From Burkholderiales bacterium (GTDB lineage: Bacteria; Pseudomonadota; Gammaproteobacteria; Burkholderiales; SG8-39): a stretch of 64,000 nucleotides of DNA. The stretch lies in assembly GCA_014860445.1 (NCBI GenBank), contig JACZJT010000062.1:1-64000 (forward strand), given 5' to 3'. The position numbers and the translations under genes are program-made. The notes below the pieces were generated by a model. It was not told the origin of the DNA. It did not search any database and saw nothing but the letters and a program-made list of their open reading frames with translations. The stretch's first letter is position 1. Every line of letters begins with the position of its first letter. Shown here in pieces: positions 59,074 to 64,000 of this stretch.

Positions 59074-60567
59074 ATGAACAGCAGATCACCGTCGTCCGCC
59101 AAGGACGCGCCGCCCATATTGAACTTCATCGGCGGCGAATTCGTCGCCGCAGGCTCGGGCAAGACCTTCGAGAACCGCTCGCCGGTGGATGCGCGCCTGC
59201 TCGGGCTCGTGTCCGAGGCCGGCAAGGCGGAGGTGGACGCGGCGGTGAAGGCGGCGCGCGCGGCGCTGGCCGGGCCCTGGGGCGCGCTCGAGATGAACGA
59301 ACGCACCGAACTGCTCTACGCGGTCGCGAACGAAATCAATCGCCGCTTCGACCAGTTTCTCGAGGCCGAGGTCGCCGATACCGGCAAGCCGGTCAGCCTG
59401 GCCAGGCACATCGACATTCCGCGCGGTGCGGCGAACTTCAAGATCTTCGCGGATGTGGTGAAGAACGTGCCCAGCGAATTCTTCCAGATGGCGACGCCAG
59501 ACAAAAAAGGCGCGATCAACTACGCCATTCGCGTGCCCAGGGGCGTGATCGCGGTGATCGCACCGTGGAATCTTCCGCTGCTCCTGATGACCTGGAAAGT
59601 CGGTCCCGCGCTCGCCTGCGGCAATACCGTGGTGGTCAAACCGTCGGAGGAAACACCGGCGACGGCGACGCTGCTGGGCGAAGTCATGAACGCGGTCGGC
59701 GTACCCCGGGGCGTGTACAACGTGATCCACGGTTTCGGCCCGGGTTCCGCGGGAGAACTGCTCACGCGCCATCCCGGCATAGACGCGGTCACCTTCACCG
59801 GCGAGACGCGCACCGGCGCCGCCATCATGAAAGCCGTCGCGGACCGCGTGCGCCCGGTGTCGTTCGAACTCGGCGGCAAGAACGCGGGCGTGGTATTCGC
59901 CGACTGCGATTTCGATGCGGCGGTCGAAGGCATGGGGCGCGCGGTGTTCGCGAACTGCGGACAGGTGTGCCTGGGGACCGAGCGCGTCTACGTCGAGCGG
60001 CCGATATTCGACAAGTTCGTCGCCGCACTCAAAGCCAGGGCCGAGAGCTTCAAGCTCGGCCGTCCCGAAGACGCGAGCACCGGCCTGGGGCCGCTGATCA
60101 GTCCGGAGCACCGCGACAAAGTGCTCTCCTACTACGAGCGCGCGCGCAAGGAAGGGGCCACCGTGATCACCGGCGGCGGCGCACCGAAGATGGAGGGCGA
60201 ACTCGCAAAGGGTTGCTGGGTCGAGCCGACCATCTGGACCGGGCTGCCCGAGGATTCCGCCGTGGTGCGCGAGGAGATTTTCGGGCCCTGCTGCCACGTG
60301 CGGCCCTTCGACACCGAGGAGGAGGCGGTGCGGCTCGCCAACGACACCCAGTACGGTCTTGCGACCACCCTCTGGACCACGAATCTCGCGCGCGCGCATC
60401 GCGTCGCTGCGCAAATCGAAGTCGGCATCTGCTGGGTCAACTGCTGGTTCCTGCGCGACCTGCGCACGCCCTTCGGCGGTTCCAAGCAGTCGGGCATCGG
60501 CCGCGAAGGCGGCGTGCATTCGCTGGAGTTCTATACCGAGTTGCGTAATATCTGCGTGAAACTCTAG
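59074..60567 (+). CDS. Aldehyde dehydrogenase (hydroxymuconic semialdehyde dehydrogenase-like)
   Basis: VIAPWNLPLLLMTWKVGPALACGNTVVVKPSEETP; FELGGKNAGVVFADCDFD; NCGQVCLGTERVYVE; PFGGSKQSGIGREGG. Confidence 0.94.
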   Translation: MNSRSPSSAKDAPPILNFIGGEFVAAGSGKTFENRSPVDARLLGLVSEAGKAEVDAAVKAARAALAGPWGALEMNERTELLYAVANEINRRFDQFLEAEVADTGKPVSLARHIDIPRGAANFKIFADVVKNVPSEFFQMATPDKKGAINYAIRVPRGVIAVIAPWNLPLLLMTWKVGPALACGNTVVVKPSEETPATATLLGEVMNAVGVPRGVYNVIHGFGPGSAGELLTRHPGIDAVTFTGETRTGAAIMKAVADRVRPVSFELGGKNAGVVFADCDFDAAVEGMGRAVFANCGQVCLGTERVYVERPIFDKFVAALKARAESFKLGRPEDASTGLGPLISPEHRDKVLSYYERARKEGATVITGGGAPKMEGELAKGCWVEPTIWTGLPEDSAVVREEIFGPCCHVRPFDTEEEAVRLANDTQYGLATTLWTTNLARAHRVAAQIEVGICWVNCWFLRDLRTPFGGSKQSGIGREGGVHSLEFYTELRNICVKL

Positions 60568-60582
60568 GCGCGCGATCGGACC

Positions 60583-61278
60583 GTGTGCGGCCGCTACAAC
60601 ATCATCACCGATCCGCAGGCGCTCTATGATGCGTTTCAGGTCGAAGTCGAATTGAACGCGTCGCCTTTGGCGCGCTACAACGTCGCGCCGGCCACCGATC
60701 AGCTGGTGGTCCTGGAGGAGGACGGCCGCAGGGCCGCACGCTGGCACCACTGGGGGTTGATCCCGCATTGGGCCAAAGACATGTCCATCGGATACAAGAC
60801 CATTAATGCGCGTGGCGAAAGCGTCGCCGCGAAGCCGGCTTTTCGCGCCGCATTCCGGCAGCGACGCTGCCTGGTTCCGGCGAGCGGGTTCTATGAATGG
60901 AAAGCGCTTGCGGGCGGCAAGCAACCGTATCTGATCCGGATGCGCAGCGGGGAGCTGTTCGCCTTCGCCGGGTTGTGGGAGTCATGGGCCGGCCCCGAGG
61001 GGGAGCGGCGTTCGTTCACCATTGTCACCACCGCGCCGAATGCCTTGATGGAACGCATCCACGACCGCATGCCGGTGATCATTCCGCGCGCGCAGTACGC
61101 GCGCTGGCTGGACCCCGCCTTGCGGGACCCGGCGCAAGTCCAGGCGATGATCGCAAGCTACCCGGAAAGTGAATTGGAGGCTATTCCGGTCGGCCGCCAG
61201 ATTGGCAACGTCCGCAATCAGGGGCCGGCGTTGATCGAGCCGGCGGGCGCGCCGCTAGCTTCAGGTCCGCCCGGATAG
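60583..61278 (+). CDS. SOS response-associated peptidase family (YedK/HMCES, SRAP)
   Basis: MCGRYN with catalytic Cys2; ARYNVAPATDQLVV; NARGESVAAKPAFRAAFRQRRCLVPASGFYEWK; HDRMPVII. Confidence 0.95.
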   Translation: MCGRYNIITDPQALYDAFQVEVELNASPLARYNVAPATDQLVVLEEDGRRAARWHHWGLIPHWAKDMSIGYKTINARGESVAAKPAFRAAFRQRRCLVPASGFYEWKALAGGKQPYLIRMRSGELFAFAGLWESWAGPEGERRSFTIVTTAPNALMERIHDRMPVIIPRAQYARWLDPALRDPAQVQAMIASYPESELEAIPVGRQIGNVRNQGPALIEPAGAPLASGPPG

Positions 61279-61333
61279 GCATCGGTTAAACTCGGCGGGC
61301 ACAAGCCACCTATCGGCGCAAAAAAGGAGTTGC

Positions 61334-63631
61334 ATGTTGCAAAGCGCGCAAGCGGCAGGCGCACCCGCTGTGAAGCGCCCCGGGCTGGGTACCTTTGCCG
61401 GCGTGTTCACGCCGAGCATACTGACCATCCTGGGCATCATCCTTTTCCTGCGGCTGGGTTATGTCGTCGGGCACTCGGGGCTGGCACGGACGCTGGCGAT
61501 CATCGCTGTCGCGCATGCCGTGTCCCTGCTCACCTCGCTGTCGCTGTCGGCAATCGCGACCAATCTGCGCGTCAAGGGCGGCGGCGATTATTACCTCATT
61601 TCGCGAACCCTGGGCGTGAGTTTCGGCGGTGCCATCGGTCTGGTGTTGTTTCTCGCGCAGGCGGTATCGGTGGGTTTCTATTGCATCGGCTTCGCCGAGG
61701 CGGTCGGCGCCTGGTTGCCCGAACGCAACGAACTGCTGCTGCGCGAAATCGGTGGCGGCGCGGTGCTTGCCCTCGGCCTGCTCGCCTGGCTGGGCTCGGA
61801 TTGGGCAACGCGATTTCAGTACGTGGTGATGGTGGCGATCACCGCGGCAATCGGCGTATTTGCGGTGGGCGCGCTGGGCGCGTGGAACATGGACACGCTC
61901 GCCGCGAACTGGCGGCCTCCGGCCGGGCATCTCTCGTTCTGGGTCGCCTTCGCGATCTTTTTCCCCGCGGTCACGGGTTTCACCCAGGGCGTGAGCATGT
62001 CGGGCGATCTGGCCGATGCCGGGCGCAGCATTCCGCGCGGCGTGCTCTGGGCGGTGGGTTTGTCGTTGCTGATCTATGTAGGCGCGGCCGTGCTGTTCGC
62101 GGCGGCGCTGCCCAACGCCGAACTGTCTGCCGACTATGACGCCATGCAGCGTGTAGCCAGCTACGCGCCGCTGGTCGTCGCGGGCGTGCTTGCGGCGACG
62201 CTGTCCTCGGCGCTCGCCTCGTTTCTCGGTGCGCCGCGCATTCTGCAATCCCTGAGCGCGGACGGCATTTTCCCGGTGCTCAAGCCCTTCGCCGCCGGCA
62301 GCGGCACCAGCAATAATCCGCGTCGCGGCGTGCTGCTGACCTTCGTCATCGCCGCCGCGGTCGTGGCGCTGGGCGATCTCAATGCCATTGCTTCGCTGGT
62401 GTCGATGTTCTTCCTGCTCTCTTACGGCTTGCTGAACTACGCCACCTATTTCGAGGCGCGCACGCACAACCCGTCGTTTCGTCCGCGCTTTCGCTACTTC
62501 GATCAGCGCGCGAGCCTGGTCGGCGCGCTGCTGTGCGGCGGCGCGATGCTTGCCATCGATCTTTCGGCCGGCGCGATTGCAGTCACTGTGCTGTTCGGCA
62601 TCTATCAATATCTCGAACATAAGGCCGCGCCGGGAGGCTGGGCGGACAGCCGGCGTTCCAGCCACCTGCAACAGGCGCGCAAGCACCTGCTCGCCGCTGC
62701 CGCCGAACCCGAGCATCCGCGCGACTGGCGACCGCAACTGCTGGTGTTCTCGGACACCGCGCGCCGCCGGCAGCGCTTGGTGCAGTTCGCGTCCTGGATA
62801 GAGGGCGGCAGCGGGCTGACTACAGTAGTGCGTGTGCTCCAGGGCCAGGGAGCGGAAATGATCGAGCAGCGCAAGGGCGTACTCGAGGAGCTGGCCGAAG
62901 AATTGCGCGAGTCCAAATCCACCGCGTTTCCGCTGGTGGTCACCGGCGCCGCGCTCGATCCGATGCTTTCGGCGATTGTGCAGGCGGCGGGAATAGGCCC
63001 CCTGCGTGCCAATACCGTGGTAGCGAACTGGATCGAGGACGCTTCCACTTCCGTGCATGCGCTAGGCGTGAATCGCTTCGGGCAGAATCTGCGCACGGCT
63101 TTTCGCCTCGGCAGCAATCTGCTCATTCTCGATGGCAATGAACAGGAGTGGAGCGAGGTGACCGGACGCCCGGCAAGCGAGCGTGTCATCGATGTCTGGT
63201 GGCGCCCGAATCCGACCGGCGAGTTGATGCTGCTGCTCGCGCACCTGGTCACGCGCAGCCATGACTGGGAGGGTGCGCAGATTCGCCTGCTGGCGGCGCC
63301 TGAGGAAGGCGAGAACAAGGAGAGCGCGTCCGCGGCGCTCAAGGCAACGCTGAAGGAATTCCGCATCGAAGCGCGATTCGAGGTGATCGATCATCTCGAC
63401 GCAGAGGCGATCGCCGCGCACTCTCGCGACAGTTCCCTGGTGTTCTTGCCTTTCGGCATTCACGGCGGGCGCTTCTACGGCCCGGCTGGAGGCGATCTGC
63501 GGAGCCTGCTGCAGGCGCTTCCCCTGGTGGCGATGACCATGGCGGCGCAGGATGTGGATCTGGACGCCGATCCGGACATTGATCCTGAAAATGCGCCGGA
63601 TCAACCCGCCGGGCAGGTCTCACCCGGCTAG
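61334..63631 (+). CDS. APC-superfamily cation-chloride cotransporter-like permease (SLC12-like)
   Basis: GTFAGVFTPSILTILGIILFLRLGYVVG; 12 TM segments plus soluble C-terminal domain as in NKCC/KCC. Confidence 0.85.
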   Translation: MLQSAQAAGAPAVKRPGLGTFAGVFTPSILTILGIILFLRLGYVVGHSGLARTLAIIAVAHAVSLLTSLSLSAIATNLRVKGGGDYYLISRTLGVSFGGAIGLVLFLAQAVSVGFYCIGFAEAVGAWLPERNELLLREIGGGAVLALGLLAWLGSDWATRFQYVVMVAITAAIGVFAVGALGAWNMDTLAANWRPPAGHLSFWVAFAIFFPAVTGFTQGVSMSGDLADAGRSIPRGVLWAVGLSLLIYVGAAVLFAAALPNAELSADYDAMQRVASYAPLVVAGVLAATLSSALASFLGAPRILQSLSADGIFPVLKPFAAGSGTSNNPRRGVLLTFVIAAAVVALGDLNAIASLVSMFFLLSYGLLNYATYFEARTHNPSFRPRFRYFDQRASLVGALLCGGAMLAIDLSAGAIAVTVLFGIYQYLEHKAAPGGWADSRRSSHLQQARKHLLAAAAEPEHPRDWRPQLLVFSDTARRRQRLVQFASWIEGGSGLTTVVRVLQGQGAEMIEQRKGVLEELAEELRESKSTAFPLVVTGAALDPMLSAIVQAAGIGPLRANTVVANWIEDASTSVHALGVNRFGQNLRTAFRLGSNLLILDGNEQEWSEVTGRPASERVIDVWWRPNPTGELMLLLAHLVTRSHDWEGAQIRLLAAPEEGENKESASAALKATLKEFRIEARFEVIDHLDAEAIAAHSRDSSLVFLPFGIHGGRFYGPAGGDLRSLLQALPLVAMTMAAQDVDLDADPDIDPENAPDQPAGQVSPG

Positions 63632-63762
63632 GGCCACGCCCGCTCGATGCAAGTTCACGGCACAGGGTCGGCGCCCCGGCTGTGGGCCGGCGTAGCCCAA
63701 TCGGGATGGCAAAGGTTAGAATGGCGCCATACCAATCGACGATGCGCAATGGAACAAGCCTG

Positions 63763-64000
63763 ATGGAACAGCCGTTTGAAATGGATCTGAGCTTACAGAT
63801 CGGCAAGTACGACATCCGCAAGCAGCTCGGCAAGGGCGCGACCGGTACCGTCTATCTTGCCGTGGACACGTTCTCGGGCAAGGAAGTCGCGCTCAAGGTG
63901 ATCGAGCCCGAGGTGTTCAAGGACCCCGAGTTCGGCGCGGTGTACCGCTCGCAGTTCCTCAACGAAGCTTCGCTGGCGGGCAAGCTCAAGCACCCGCATA
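63763..64000 (+). CDS. Serine/threonine protein kinase, truncated at window end
   Basis: IGKYDIRKQLGKGATGTVYLAVDTFSGKEVALKVIEPE (Gly loop and VALK); in-frame ATG also at 63742. Confidence 0.85.
   Translation, partial: MEQPFEMDLSLQIGKYDIRKQLGKGATGTVYLAVDTFSGKEVALKVIEPEVFKDPEFGAVYRSQFLNEASLAGKLKHPH

Noticed and set aside
59086-60924. 612-aa minus-strand ORF
   Set aside because: Antisense shadow of the aldehyde dehydrogenase and SRAP genes.
61310-63058. 582-aa minus-strand ORF
   Set aside because: Antisense shadow of the SLC12-like permease.

Overview
This is a gene-dense, high-GC bacterial chromosome window, probably betaproteobacterial (inferred from gene content only). It encodes about 50 genes. 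No rRNA, tRNA or CRISPR array was seen. Left to right: (1) the 3' end of a RecB/AddA-like helicase-nuclease and a bacteriohemerythrin; (2) a leftward catabolic/transport operon (RraA-like, D-2-hydroxyacid dehydrogenase, TctC-TctB-TctA, FMN alpha-hydroxyacid oxidase, MFS) divergent from an IclR regulator; (3) an accessory island at about 11.4-15.1 kb with two hypothetical genes, where I read a PD-(D/E)XK nuclease signature in the first and a HEPN-type Rx4H motif in the second, flanked by a 17/18-nt direct repeat; (4) assorted metabolic genes (lactonase, class III cyclase, CoA-transferase, Old Yellow Enzyme, second hemerythrin, Lar-like zinc ribbon); (5) a TRAP transporter / LysR / acyl-CoA ligase / 1177-aa iron-sulfur flavoprotein / FNR block with a duplicated 68-bp promoter; (6) GMC oxidoreductase, a Phd/VapC-type TA pair, amino-acid genes, queE/queD; (7) two SDRs, TetR and a 4-hydroxybenzoyl-CoA reductase-type molybdoenzyme; (8) DUF2844 and an aspartic-protease-like lipoprotein, mnmC, an RND efflux pair, aldehyde dehydrogenase, an SRAP protein, an SLC12-like permease and the start of a Ser/Thr kinase. 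The best candidate for an undescribed system is the PD-(D/E)XK + HEPN pair at 11839-14443. The paired LysR-type promoters at 27348-27415 and 28492-28559 are the clearest regulatory signal.
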